A stretch of DNA of 64,000 nucleotides from Pycnopodia helianthoides (taxonomy: Eukaryota > Echinodermata > Asteroidea > Forcipulatida > Asteriidae): NCBI GenBank assembly GCA_032158295.1, contig CM063243.1, positions 17,273,635 through 17,337,634 of the forward strand, written 5' to 3'. Made by a program: the position numbers and the translations under genes. The notes under the pieces were generated by a model. It saw only the letters and a list, made by a program, of their open reading frames with translations, was not told where the DNA came from and did no database searches. Positions 53,330 through 64,000 of the stretch are shown in pieces (within the stretch, counting starts at the first letter, position 1; every line of letters begins with the position of its first letter).

Positions 53330-53683
53330 TTAAAGGTTTTATACAGGATTGATAAGGATAAAACAAAACATCATTGTTCAATTTTAGTCTGAAAGCTTAC
53401 TCTGAAAATAAGTTATATTCAAGAAAACTGTTTCTGAAAACCTAAAAAATACAATCAGCTAAATTTGGTTATTACAACCAAAAGTAAGGACAATGTGTTC
53501 TCATGCTGAAATTTGTGCCTGTCTTTTTGGTTTCTTAAAACTATTCTCTCCTGACTCACACAATGGATTAAACCCACATTTTCAAGGGTTTGTTATTTCA
53601 TGTGTTAATGGTTGAATCACAGAAAACATAAACACTGTCTGCGGCTATTTTGTCAGCTCTACCAACCTTGTATAATACCAGAT
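53330..53683 (+). mobile_element. TTAA-type MITE, family D subtype
   Basis: It starts TTAAAGGTTTTATACAGGAT and ends in the inverted 'accaaccttgtataatacc' with the right TTAA lost. It matches the truncated copy at 7088 through 'attaaggacaatgtgtt'-type sequence. Confidence 0.8.
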
Positions 53684-53689
53684 TTTGGA

Positions 53690-55299
53690 GCAAAGACTGA
53701 ATTATGGTTTGTGTTTTGTCAGGGATTTTCACAGCTTGTTTGTTATTTGGATTCGACAAAGCTAAACAAGAAATTGATTGTTTCAGATTTCCAGGGCTCA
53801 CTCTTAACACCAGCCTGGCATACATTGACAACTGCTATGGGCTAGTAAAACACCACTTCTCAACTTGCCCTTTGGGCTACTAAAAAACTGTGCGACCTAC
53901 TTGTTTGTAGGGCTCACATTTTTCCCTTTTCAGATGTGAGTAAAACGATTTTAAAAAGTGTTAATTTATTTTTGAGTGCAATTTCAGTTGACCATCGAGC
54001 TGCCTATACATTAGGTATGCAGATTGTCTCTTTTCCCACCATTCTAGTGCCATAGAGAATCAAAAGAAACACAAACAAACAAAAACTCTACGCAAGGTTT
54101 AGTGTGTTTGGCAGTTCCCCCCCCCTTTTTTTTTCAATTTATAACAAGAGTTGCACATATAATTAAGATCCACCATTGGGAGACTCTTTGCAGGATGAAT
54201 ATGTTACTATAGACAGCATTTTTACACACAACATACACATGATGTATATAAACCATTGCTACCTTCCCCCCTTGTACATGTATGTATAATTCAATCGTTT
54301 ATTCCTTTGTTTTTACACTTAGTTTTTATTTATATTTTCTTGACGACATTTTTGCAATGGTCAATTGTCCTCAGCATTGTCCTCTGGCGATCAAATTTCA
54401 TTAGAAGTCAACCAGCCATTCAAATGCAATTAACGTGTAGATATTTTTTTATGATTGGTAAAAACTTGACCGCTGCATTCAGATGTTAAGGAAGACTCGA
54501 AGGAAAAAAATACCTGCCAACTGAGCATTCATTTTAACAATAATGAAAATTGGTAAAAGAAATTGCCAAAGTGGAGGATTCAGAAGGACCTGGACCAGTA
54601 GTTCCAAACAACAGTTGCTTGTCTCAGGGTGAGGCAGTCCAATTTTATTTCATTCTTAATCAATTTGGTGTGGGGTGATATATAGGAGAAGAGGTTATTG
54701 GAGGAATTGGAGGCCACATCCGAGCCAAACTGCCTAGTCTGTTAATTGCAAATGCTTCATTATAAACATGGGTTTTTAAGTTTTTCTTTAATTGGATGAA
54801 AGAAACTGATGATTTGACATATGATGGCGTTTATTCCATAGATGCGCTGCGGCATGAACAAAATACCGATTGCCCCATGAACGATTAGATTTAGGTTCAA
54901 TGATAAGGTCAAAATTGTCAGAACAACGTCTGCGGAGGTGGATTGCAAGGTTTAAGCAAACCATCAAAATATGCAGGGGCACTGTTCGTTGAGAGATTTC
55001 AACACAAAGAACAATAGTACATGTAGCTTGATTCGGTTCAATTTCTTTATCTGTCATGCCCTGCATGAAATTTCCTGCCTTTTCCTGCACTTAAAGAAAA
55101 CAATTAATAAAATCGTGAGATACTTTTAATAGTACATATGAACTTGAAGTAAACATCTCGGTTCCTAAAAGTAAAAATTATGAATGCTTTCAATTTCGAT
55201 CGACTATGCTGGTCATAAAGATTTTATGTGCATTTATTTTATTGTGATTGTTTGTGATTGTTTATTATTCCGTATCCTGGTGATGGAATCTGCATGGCT
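53690..55299. other. Gene-free stretch
   Basis: Several overlapping open frames on both strands show no conserved motif. C and T homopolymer runs lie at 54,117-54,134. Confidence 0.4.
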
Positions 55300-55538
55300 T
55301 TAAAGGGGTGTGCACGATAATTGGTGAGATTGAAAATTCAAATGCTGTAGTGTGTGAGAAATGGGTAAAACAAATTAGTTTGGATCTCGCGAGACCCCTT
55401 GTTTGAAAACAGTAAAAACATATAAAGGGTTTTCACTTTTTTTCTTGTGAATCAGATGACTGATTGAGCCAAAACTTTCACAGGTTTGGTCACATTAAGT
55501 GGAAATACTGGTATTTGACTATTATCAATGTTGTCTTA
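55300..55538 (-). mobile_element. Short TTAA-bounded MITE relative of family D
   Basis: TTAA at 55300-55303 and 55535-55538. The interior 'ggatctcgcgagaccccttg', 'gatgactgattgagccaaaa' and 'ctttcacaggttt' is reversed family D sequence. At 239 bases it is about 120 shorter than the complete copies. Confidence 0.7.
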
Positions 55539-55539
55539 A

Positions 55540-57900
55540 AAATGCATGCTTAAAAAAAACTCTTCAACAATTCAATGATGTATTATACTTTTTCAATAAT
55601 GTCATATTGATTTTTTTGTGTTCAATTACCTCTTCAAATTTTTTGGAAATATCTGCAATACTGACTGATCTTTTACAACAATGACATGTCATTTTATGCA
55701 GATAGATACTGTAGGAAAAGGTACCCATACATAAAAACAAAGAAAAACAGGATGAATAATTTGACACTATGAGATTGAATTTCACTTTAAATAATCTTGT
55801 AAGACTCCCTTCAAGTAGAGTTGAATTTCTCATATTGTGTTTCACTAAAGAGCTCTCAAGGTATTTTTTTCCCCCGTCTCAAAAGTAATTTTAGATTTCA
55901 TCTTTTTCGATATTGTATTTCGCATGATTTTTGTCTCATGCTGTCTGGGATGCATACATATTATGGATTGTTTTAATTAAGTCATGAACAATGTAAGAGT
56001 TACAGTGGATGATATTGATTTTCCAGCGTCAAAATCTATACACCGGTACTAATGAAGAAACACATGGTCCAATTTACAGTTGGAGTTTCTGTGACTGTTC
56101 TGAGGAACAGAATAACTGCATTCAGGCCAAGAGAGGGCGCTATTGTAACTGTGTATCACACCCCCCTTGTGTTGTAAATAAATAGACAGGTCCCCATACA
56201 TGTGTGCAGTACACTATCATTTTGGGACACAGCACCTTTTTGTTCACAAGTTAAAGTGGATACAACTCTACACGTTTAGAAGGAAGGTAAGTGACTTATT
56301 AGTTACCACACTTGTGGGTGAAATTTTATCTGTTTCTTGAATGATAATTCCTTGTTGATGATTGAGCAAAACCCTTAATTCCCACAATTTTTTTTTCTGA
56401 CTTCCAACATGAAAAAGAGTGACATTTTACAGTGTTTAAACACCCATTCATGAGTGTGGAGGCTTGCTAAGTGCTGTATGGGCTTTAATGGTGTGTCCAA
56501 TACCAAGAGACTGTATTGATATAAAATGTGTACAATGTACTGTATGCAAAACATGTAAATGGGACACTTACATCATGTGGTTAAATTGAGGTGTTTAAAA
56601 ACAGACATGCATCATTTGGAAATGGCACGTTTAATATAAGAACAACATGCATTTTTGTATTTATTTTGTACACATTTTAACTTGGATGTCCCTTTTTGAG
56701 ACAGATAATATTGAATAAGATGTCTTTATTAATAATTATGGTTCACATACTTCGGAATGCATGCAATTATTCAAAGGTGCAGGCCGATGTTTTTGCGATC
56801 TCCGTTTCGTCAATTTCCTTTGGATGGAGTACACGCTCGCACACTTGCATCCATCTATATAGGTCAATCAAGTTCTAAACTTGCAGTAAATATTAGCTAG
56901 GATATAGACAGGGTTTGCCCTTAACCTTTTTTAGTGACTACTAATAAACTAGCCAGCAGGACCAATTAGCTTGTCATTTCACAAGTCCCCCTAACTTTTT
57001 CACAAGTCTATTATAATTCATTTTAAAAACAAGGGTGTTTGTCAACACTGAACTAGCCAGCAGGGCCACTTGGAGAGAATTTTGACTGGTCCTCATGTGT
57101 TTTGACTAGCATTTGGCTAGTGGACCTTCTACTTCTACTCTTGTACTCGGTAGAGTCCTCAAGTCTGGATGTTACGCTGACGGTCCACTGTTAAGGGAGA
57201 ATGCTGAAACAGGAAAAGGTCAACATTTGGTGTAAATTATTTTTTGAAAAAAGGTATCCCAGTTGCTCACATTCATATGTTATAATCCCTAGCTAGGGAC
57301 CCACCAGAATCCTCCAATATCCCCCCACTCTACTGGCAACTCAACACCATGCCGGGCCAGTGTGCCGGGCCAAGTGATTGGCAAATGTTACATCGCCTAC
57401 AGTCAATGACAGTCCCGAATCCTCCAAAATTAGACAACTTCCTGAATAGGATTTTTAGAGGTTTTTGGAGGGTAAGGAGTTACTTACAATAATTACATCC
57501 CGTGCAGGAGGACGCAGGGGGACAGTAGTTGCAGAGTGAAGATTAGTTTACATTGTGAAGATTCCGGAAACACAACACAAGGCTTTGGATTGGAGAGGAG
57601 AGCAAAAAAGAAAAGTAGGCTGTAGGGGGCGAGTTGTTGACACATGCATGTAAAGAAAGAATACAAAGCTACAGGGGGAAGCCTCTTCGCTATTATCTAG
57701 GAATCATCACAGTGTGAAGAAAAGAAACGTTCTTCAATGATCAGGCCTTGAAAGGAGTAGGGGACGGTCGTGAGGGTGGGAGCATGGAGGGGAGGGGAGA
57801 GGATGACAAAAGGACTTGGTTACAATGTGCACACGCCTTGTTACATAATGGACAATTAGAATAGATCTAGCAATTGTATTGATCTGATTGAGGTTGGAAC
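55540..57900. other. Gene-free stretch; possible alternative 5' exon near 56,280
   Basis: A good donor-like AAG|GTAAGT lies at 56,285 after 'cacgtttagaaggaaggtaa', but there is no open frame with it. 56,900-57,125 is an interspersed repeat (actagccagcaggaccaatt ... gactggtcctcatgtgtttt) shared with 11,545. Confidence 0.35.
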
Positions 57901-58040
57901 GACTCTCGGTGCTAATAATAGATGTTAAATGTATGGGTTTGAATCCCACCCGAGTAATAAGCCTGTGATATTTTTTCACAGGACTCGGGAAAGTACTGAG
58001 TATACAGTGCTAACACACATCGGTGTATGGGTAACAACCA
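57901..58040 (+). mobile_element. tRNA-derived SINE, head degraded
   Basis: The B box ggtttgaatcc and body 'ttcacaggactcgggaaagt' then 'acatcggtgtatgggtaaca' match 49,098-49,262. The A-box part is lost or truncated. Confidence 0.75.
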
Positions 58041-59346
58041 AAAATTAACTCTCGGTGAGTTTGAAAAGTGTTCAGTCAGGATGCTGTGTGTGTTCATGGG
58101 TCACTGGACAATGTACACAGAGAGTGTGTGAGTTGGGGGTAGCTCTAAATAAAAGCTGTTGGCTTGTGTTTGTCAATACTATACTTTGTTAAGTTAGTGC
58201 AGTTGGAAACGGCTGATGTTGTCCTTGGCTGAGGTTTTTGTAGAATGTGTACACCGGTTGTCCTGCTCTTGTCCCGTCTAGCCAGTTCTTAAAAGGATCA
58301 TACCTGAAGTTGAAGTAAACCTAACCAGGGCTGCCATCACTGCAAGTATGTATGAAGCTTTAGGATATAAACAGAAAGTTGTGATAGGATGTCCATAGAT
58401 CCTAAACCCCAATTCAATATTTGCCGGTTGGTTACTGGCACTGTAAAAGTTTGTATTGGGTGTGTGCAAACAACTGGAATTGTACAAGTACTTGCACTAT
58501 CTCATGGTGGAAAACAGTGCAAGCAATGTATTGTGGAATATAGTTTTTGAAAACGATCTGGAATTGTAGTACACAGCAAAATCAATTTTGTCAACTACAC
58601 AGTAATTGTCTTGTACCACTTTTAACTGTGATGTAAATGTACATTGCTGTTACAAGCAGTGTAGAGAACGAGTACTGACATCTTTATCTAACAAATACCT
58701 CAGATAATTAATGAATCATGCTGCCTGCCTATTGAGAGCAGTTTTTTCTGCAGGTTGTGACCTTCAGGTTATACAGTGTAACTCCACTCTAAATCACAAC
58801 CAAATACATGTAAACTGTGCCCCCATTAATGTTTGGAATTCCTGAGCCAGTTCCACATGTACTTTACATGTCGCCCTCTGTTGACAGAGGGCTCAGTTAC
58901 ACGAGCACATTCAGTGTGAAATGAGTATTCTGTGACTCTTTGGTGTGACAGTGATACAGCTAGAGTTTCAAAAAATAAAGTTACATGCTGCTAATATGCT
59001 TTATGTTTGGCTGTTTTTAGCAGTTGTAAACAGCTTTAAATAATCTGTTTATTTGGTGTTTACACTAGTCTTTATATAGGTTCAGAATGGTTGGTTCTTA
59101 ATATCTAAATTGAGAAAAACGAATGATCCCCTGGTTTATTTTAACATATCTCTTATTGAAATATTATATATATTAGCAGTATATTTTCCTAATACAAAGG
59201 AACCTTTTCCAAGTAAGGAACTTCTTTGTAGCAAAACAAATTTAATTCCTGAAATGAAACCAAGAGTGTAAATAGAGTAGTTCTATCACAAGTATTTAAA
59301 ACGAGAGCCCCCACTCTACAAGTATTTTCTGGGAAATTTTGATTAA

Positions 59347-59749
59347 CCTTTTCACACTTGAGTCGTTACCCAGGCAAACTCCCAGGAAATGTCAATTTCA
59401 CGGGAAATAGCTACTCCTGCTTGGGAGCTGCTTAAGCACAAAAAGTAGCCAAGCACAACAAAATTATGCTAACCAGCATGAGGTTACCAGCCAAACTACC
59501 ACGTCACATGCACAATTTGTGATTGGTATCCTGCTCAATCTGCTTAGCAGACAATAGTTAAGCAATGTTTTCTGCTTAAGCAGCTCTATGAAATTGGGCC
59601 CTGGGGTTAGCATATATGGGTGCTCATTTCCCTAGGAAAATTGCATCAAGTGTGAAACAAACATGGGTTGGTTGGGGTTAATATATCCTGGGCAAGAGTT
59701 TCCTGTGGGTTTCATTTCCTGGGAATTGGTTCTGTTAAGTGTGAAAAGG
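59347..59749. mobile_element. TIR element 'ccttttcacactt' containing a nested family E MITE
   Basis: ccttttcacactt at 59347-59359 pairs perfectly with aagtgtgaaaagg at 59737-59749. Inner blocks also pair (cccaggaaatg / catttcctggg; acccaggcaa / ttgcccagga-type). The middle is occupied by a family E copy. Confidence 0.75.
59427..59602. mobile_element. Family E MITE, left end shortened, nested
   Basis: It begins gagctgcttaagcacaaaaa and ends 'gcagctctatgaaattgggc'. The interior shares 'agcacaacaaaattatgct' with 51,373-51,619. The left terminal 15 or so bases are missing. Confidence 0.8.
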
Positions 59750-60365
59750 GCTTAGGGATGTAAAGTGTCTTTTAACATGTGAGTATGTTGTTCAAAAGTA
59801 CTAACACAGCACATTTTATCTGATATACACTCACTTACCCTAGTCTAGCAGTGCCCTGTATTCTTGTGTATTACCACGGATGTATTTTAAACTGTAAAAA
59901 TCACTTTTCATTTTTTGGAAATTGCAAATAACAATCCTATAACATGGACTGCAGTCAAGGCATGCACACGTTCAAAGCTGACATCCTGAATGTTATTTTT
60001 GGTCATATTATCTTGAACTTCTACTCAGTGGCTTTAAGGTCAAGCCAGTGTGTCGTAACCAATACAAACGCATTATAAATAGAAGCAATTTAATTGGCCC
60101 TGCCAATAAGTAGTTAGCAAATTGGTGCGGTTTAATCGTCCTGGGACACAGCTGTGGTTGCTAGGGTAAAGGATACTGTTAGATCTTGAAATGTGAATAA
60201 AGTGTGTAGTAGTACAGTGTTTTTTGTTTCCCTCCACACAAAACACATTCAAATGAACAAAGGAACAAGTAAAACTGCGAAAGGCAAAGGCAAAAAATGA
60301 AATTTTCTGCAACCGAAAAAGGTTCAGTCTGCCAATTAAAGTTAAGGTCTCACTTTGGTAATAAC

Positions 60366-60393
60366 CCCCCCCCCCAAAAAAAAAAAAAAAAAC
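60366..60393. repeat. C run followed by A run
   Basis: Homopolymer tract (about 11 C then about 18 A). The same C-then-A junction occurs at 32,574. Confidence 0.8.
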
Positions 60394-61009
60394 TAAATTA
60401 TATCTGAAAGCATACTTGTTTAAAGATGGTACATGGTTTTGTCTGAAATGCCCATTGATTAGAAATCTGTAAAAGTATGTCCAAATATTTGAATCTCTAA
60501 AACTTACCTCAAGGCAAGTTTTGGAGATTTAAACTTCCATGGTGTCTGTTTGAGAACGCTGCTGTCACTTTGCTAAATGTGAATGGATCGGACAATCTTT
60601 ATGAAAATACTGTGAAAGATTTTTGCCAATAAGGTAGACACTATTCAGCTGTGAAACTTTCGCAGATGACTTATAATAATTCATTGTTTTATAAAAAAAC
60701 ATTGAAATGTAAATAAAAGGCAAGCCTATAAATCCTACACATAGAGGAAACAACATCCCCTAGTCTTGGCCAACAACATTATGATACAAGAGCATTTATT
60801 GATTTACTTTTAGGTCAGATGTTAACGTTTCTTTCCTTCCTGGACACCCTATTTGGGGATACATTGTGTATGCATACATGTACATAATACGCACATGTCA
60901 TATTTTCAGTGGTCTGGTATTGATGGAGCTACTTATTGATGTCTGTTTTTTTATACTGCTCTTAAAACCTTCATATTTATTGCATTTACTGAAATTTATT
61001 TTTTTATCT

Positions 61010-61081
61010 TTTTTAGGCTTATTGTAAAGCACCTGGGAGCATTTTTTTATTAATGGATATGGCGCTATTGCTTGTTATTAT
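61010..61081 (+). repeat. First of two direct repeats about 1.17 kb apart
   Basis: ttttaggcttatt..a.agcacctgggagca then tattaatggatatggcgcta and ttgcttgttatta recur at 62,185-62,255 in the same orientation. Confidence 0.85.
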
Positions 61082-61379
61082 TGGGGGTTTTGGCCATTTG
61101 CCGAAACCACCTTTGTTTTCGTCGAGATTTAAATTTTTGTTTTCCCCCACTATTATTATACTTCTTTCCGAAGATTTCTCATAGCATTTACACATGAAAT
61201 TTATCAGCGTTCGATCTCAGGAACTACAGTCTTAAAAAATACAAACAATACATCAAATGAAAGCCTGTGCTCTAACTTAGATCCAGCAGCAGTGCGATCG
61301 AGGGTTTTTAATACCTTTGTTGACGATATTAACAATTTAAAAACACGTATCAAACGAGCACGATCGCCATGACTGTACA

Positions 61380-61703
61380 TTGCACATAAAACACACTGTA
61401 AACTGCTTAGGGGCTGTACCTACACAGAGAGCCATAATGTCACATGCATGGCGTTCATGCATTATTTTGGTTCACTGCTTCGTTCTATGGTCTTATCGTG
61501 TACGAACAACGGTGAACTTGTATAGCGCCCTCTTGCATGTGGAGAGGCCTCAAGTATTAAATACGGAAGCGTTTAGGGATATTAGTAGCGGTTTATCCTT
61601 ACGCAATTTCATTGGATTCTCCCACCACAATTCATTTGAAGGTCTGTGCGGTATATTATTAATAGTTACTAGTTTATTTGTAAATTTAGCCTTGGCGAAG
61701 TAG
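61380..61703 (+). other. Unassigned open frame between the direct repeats
   Basis: About 100 codons open, containing MSHAWRSCIILVHCFVLWSY, with no motif I recognise. It may be chance. Its position between the direct repeats is its only point of interest. Confidence 0.12.
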
Positions 61704-62184
61704 TTAAATTTGTTATTTAAAAGTTTAATTATTTAAAACTTTATATCGTCTGAACCATATGTCATTGTCAAGAGTTATAATTGTTGTGCCATCTTGTAAC
61801 TTACGGAACATTAAACATGTTATTGTGAAAATTTCACCCTCTTTGACCTTTACTTCAGGTCAAACAGGAAGCTCTCAAATTTAAAATCCATATCTCATGA
61901 ATCACATGTCATAAAGTCAAACTCTCTGTGACTTATTGGAGCTAATGATATATTTGTTGTTATTAAAAACATGACACCACATTGATACATTTCCTTCACC
62001 ACATGTCATAAAGTCACAATCTTTGTGCCGTTTTGTAGCTTATAACAAAGTAAGTTTTCGTCATCGTGATGTCATCAGGTGTCAAATTAATTATTACATT
62101 AATTCAAAGTTTATTATTGACAATACAACCGCAACCCCAGTGTTTGTTTGTAACAAACTCAATTGTAGTAATTTTTTTAATCTC

Positions 62185-62258
62185 TTTTAGGCTTATTTGA
62201 CAGCACCTGGGAGCAATTTTATTAATGGATATGGCGCTATTGCTTGTTATTATTATTA
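62185..62258 (+). repeat. Second direct repeat
   Basis: It matches 61,010-61,081 over about 70 bases, followed by an extended (TTA)n run. The pair encloses 1.1 kb without a recognised gene. Confidence 0.85.
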
Positions 62259-62304
62259 TTATTAGAACACACAGGACCCCTTTTCAAGTTTTCAGTCTTC
62301 CAAT

Positions 62305-62720
62305 TTTTGGTTTTCCGTGGTGAGTTAAATTTTCAGTCAATATTTCCAAAAGCCATAATTGATTGACTAGATTTTTGTTTTCCTTGGTGAGTTAATTTTG
62401 CAGTCAATAATTCCAAAAGCCATGAATTGATTGACTAGATTTTTGTTTTCCTTGGTGAGTTAATTTTGCAGTCAATAATTCCAAAAGCCATGAATTGATT
62501 GACTAGATTTTTGTTTTCCTTGGTGAGTTAATTTTGCAGTCAATAATTCCAAAAGCCATGAATTGATTGACTAGATTTTTGTTTTCCTTGGTGAGTTCAC
62601 TTTGCAGTCAATAATTTCAAAAGCCATGAATTAGACTAGATTTTTTGTTTTTGCATGGTGAGTTAATTTTGCAGTCAATAATTCCAAAGGCCACGAATTC
62701 ATTGACTTAATTTCTGTTAG
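62305..62720. repeat. 68-base minisatellite, six copies
   Basis: The unit is ttgactagatttttgttttc / cttggtgagttaattttgca / gtcaataattccaaaagcca / tgaattga. 'tggtga' recurs at 62318, 62385, 62453, 62521, 62589 and 62656, spacing 67-68. The inner four copies are almost identical and the outer ones diverged. Confidence 0.95.
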
Positions 62721-64000
62721 TAAGGCTGTGCAGTGGCTACAGCAAGGTTGCTGAAAAGTCATCTCCTTCAGCGTTTTGTAGCTGCAGCCAACGGCAATAG
62801 CTGTAGCCAAAGTGGCTAAATTCAGTCAAGCGGCATTATAGACCAAGCATTTATGACTCTTTAACTACAATAATCCCAGGCACTGGTTTGCCCAACCCTG
62901 TATTTAGTCTACTAGTGTTTATTGAGTCTATTTGAACAGTGCATATAAAGTATTATGTACATGTACTTCCTACCATACAAACACCCACTGCTTTTTTGAT
63001 AAATGTTATATGCCAGAGAGAACAATTCTGTTTGACCTTCTGCCAGCGATTGACGTCATACTCAACAGTATCATTCATGTATGTGAAACCGTATGCCTGC
63101 ATCCTTTTGGGGCCCAGCTTTTGTGGCTTTTGTCAAAAAGCGCATTCTTTCTTCACAGAGAGCGATTTCTGTATAGTGTTGTTACTTTTTTTGTGAATGT
63201 ACATTTGTACGCCTCAGCTGCATGGTACAGAGTTTTTGACTGCGATTTCAACTTTTGTTACATGTGCATTATGCAGACACTTCCCACTTTTTGCAGTACA
63301 TTTTTCTGTAGGCTTCCTGTGGTACAGATTCACACCCGAATTTTAGCCACAACCCCCCCCCCCTTCGTTTTGTAAGAAACTCTCAAATGTCCATTACAAA
63401 TATCACTTGACCTGACTCAAGTACCAACCTAGTCAAGGTTAGAGCTGGAATTTGAGGGGATACAGGCCTGTTTACAAATTTAAGGCCTTTGGAAGATAGC
63501 AGCTTTTGAATCAAAACATCACTCGATGGACAAATCAAGGTCACATTTGGTCCAAGACCTCAAACACTTTTAAATGGTATATTTCTTGGCTTTTCACTTA
63601 AAATGTTTGGGGGAAAGGAAACTACCATTATTAATGCAAAGGTGCAATATGGTTTCCCGATTGGGTATTGATCCTTTGGAACGTTAAGAGAAGTTGGGTA
63701 CCAGTCAGAATTATTGTCTATCCCATTCCAAATTTTGAGAGGCTCAACTATGATCCCCCCTGTCCTAAAGTTCCTATGCATATCATTGGTCAGTAACTGA
63801 ACTCTTTGTGTGAATGTTTAATCTATGAAATACTATTAACAAACAAACCTTGAACCCTGAAGTTAACAATCTAGAGGATTGATTACACATAGATCTCCAT
63901 ATTGTATTTAATTCCCGTTTATGCGTGTAAAGTTACCAAGTACCAACTCCTCTACTTAGCAAGCAACCGATGTAGCTGCACCACGTCCACTAAACCATGT
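62721..64000. other. Gene-free stretch to the window edge
   Basis: 62,724-62,850 (ggctgtgcagtggctacagc ... gtagccaaagtggct) is a weak relative of the 8897 MITE. An open frame of about 147 codons at 62,932-63,375 ends in a C run and has no conserved motif, so I do not call it a gene. Confidence 0.35.

Noticed and set aside
62305..62720. CRISPR-like array
   Set aside because: Units are head-to-tail with no variable spacers, and the DNA is animal nuclear sequence.
62932..63375. 147-codon plus-strand gene
   Set aside because: No recognisable domain, Cys/Phe-rich composition typical of AT-rich chance frames, and it ends in a C run.

Overview
The window is animal nuclear DNA: intron-rich, AT-rich and crowded with short transposable elements. 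A complete dipeptidyl peptidase III (DPP3) gene with 16 small GT-AG exons can be read, so the source is a metazoan. The dense TTAA-flanked MITEs, tRNA-derived SINEs and a TU-like foldback element suggest a marine deuterostome. My best guess is an echinoderm, possibly a sea star; this is inference from repeat style and was not tested by a search.

Layout. 1-350: possibly the 3' end of an unseen plus-strand gene (AATAAA at 337). 2,017-12,431: DPP3 on the minus strand, with SINEs and MITEs in its introns. 13,149-14,146: a foldback element with arms of about 17-base repeats, just upstream of DPP3. 14.4-16.6 kb: a TTAA MITE, a SINE, a GAA microsatellite and short tandem duplications. 16,925-19,417: a 2.5 kb element with terminal inverted repeats, carrying a broken gene for a SAP-like protein. 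20,080-20,179: an assembly gap of 100 Ns. 20.2-29.6 kb: gene-free DNA holding TTAA MITEs, a pogo-like MITE and a hAT-like element. 30,425-32,194: a long first coding exon of a plus-strand gene for a Ser/Pro-rich disordered protein. It ends at a consensus donor, and I found no later exon. 32.2-64 kb: presumably intron and/or intergenic DNA of that gene, with more MITEs, SINEs, two LINE tails and a 68-base minisatellite.

The two host genes show no functional link; DPP3 is read leftward and the Ser/Pro-rich gene rightward. The most unusual items are the SAP-protein TIR element, the foldback element, a family of TTAA elements that share ends but differ inside, and a DPP3 start codon one base out of frame with its exon.
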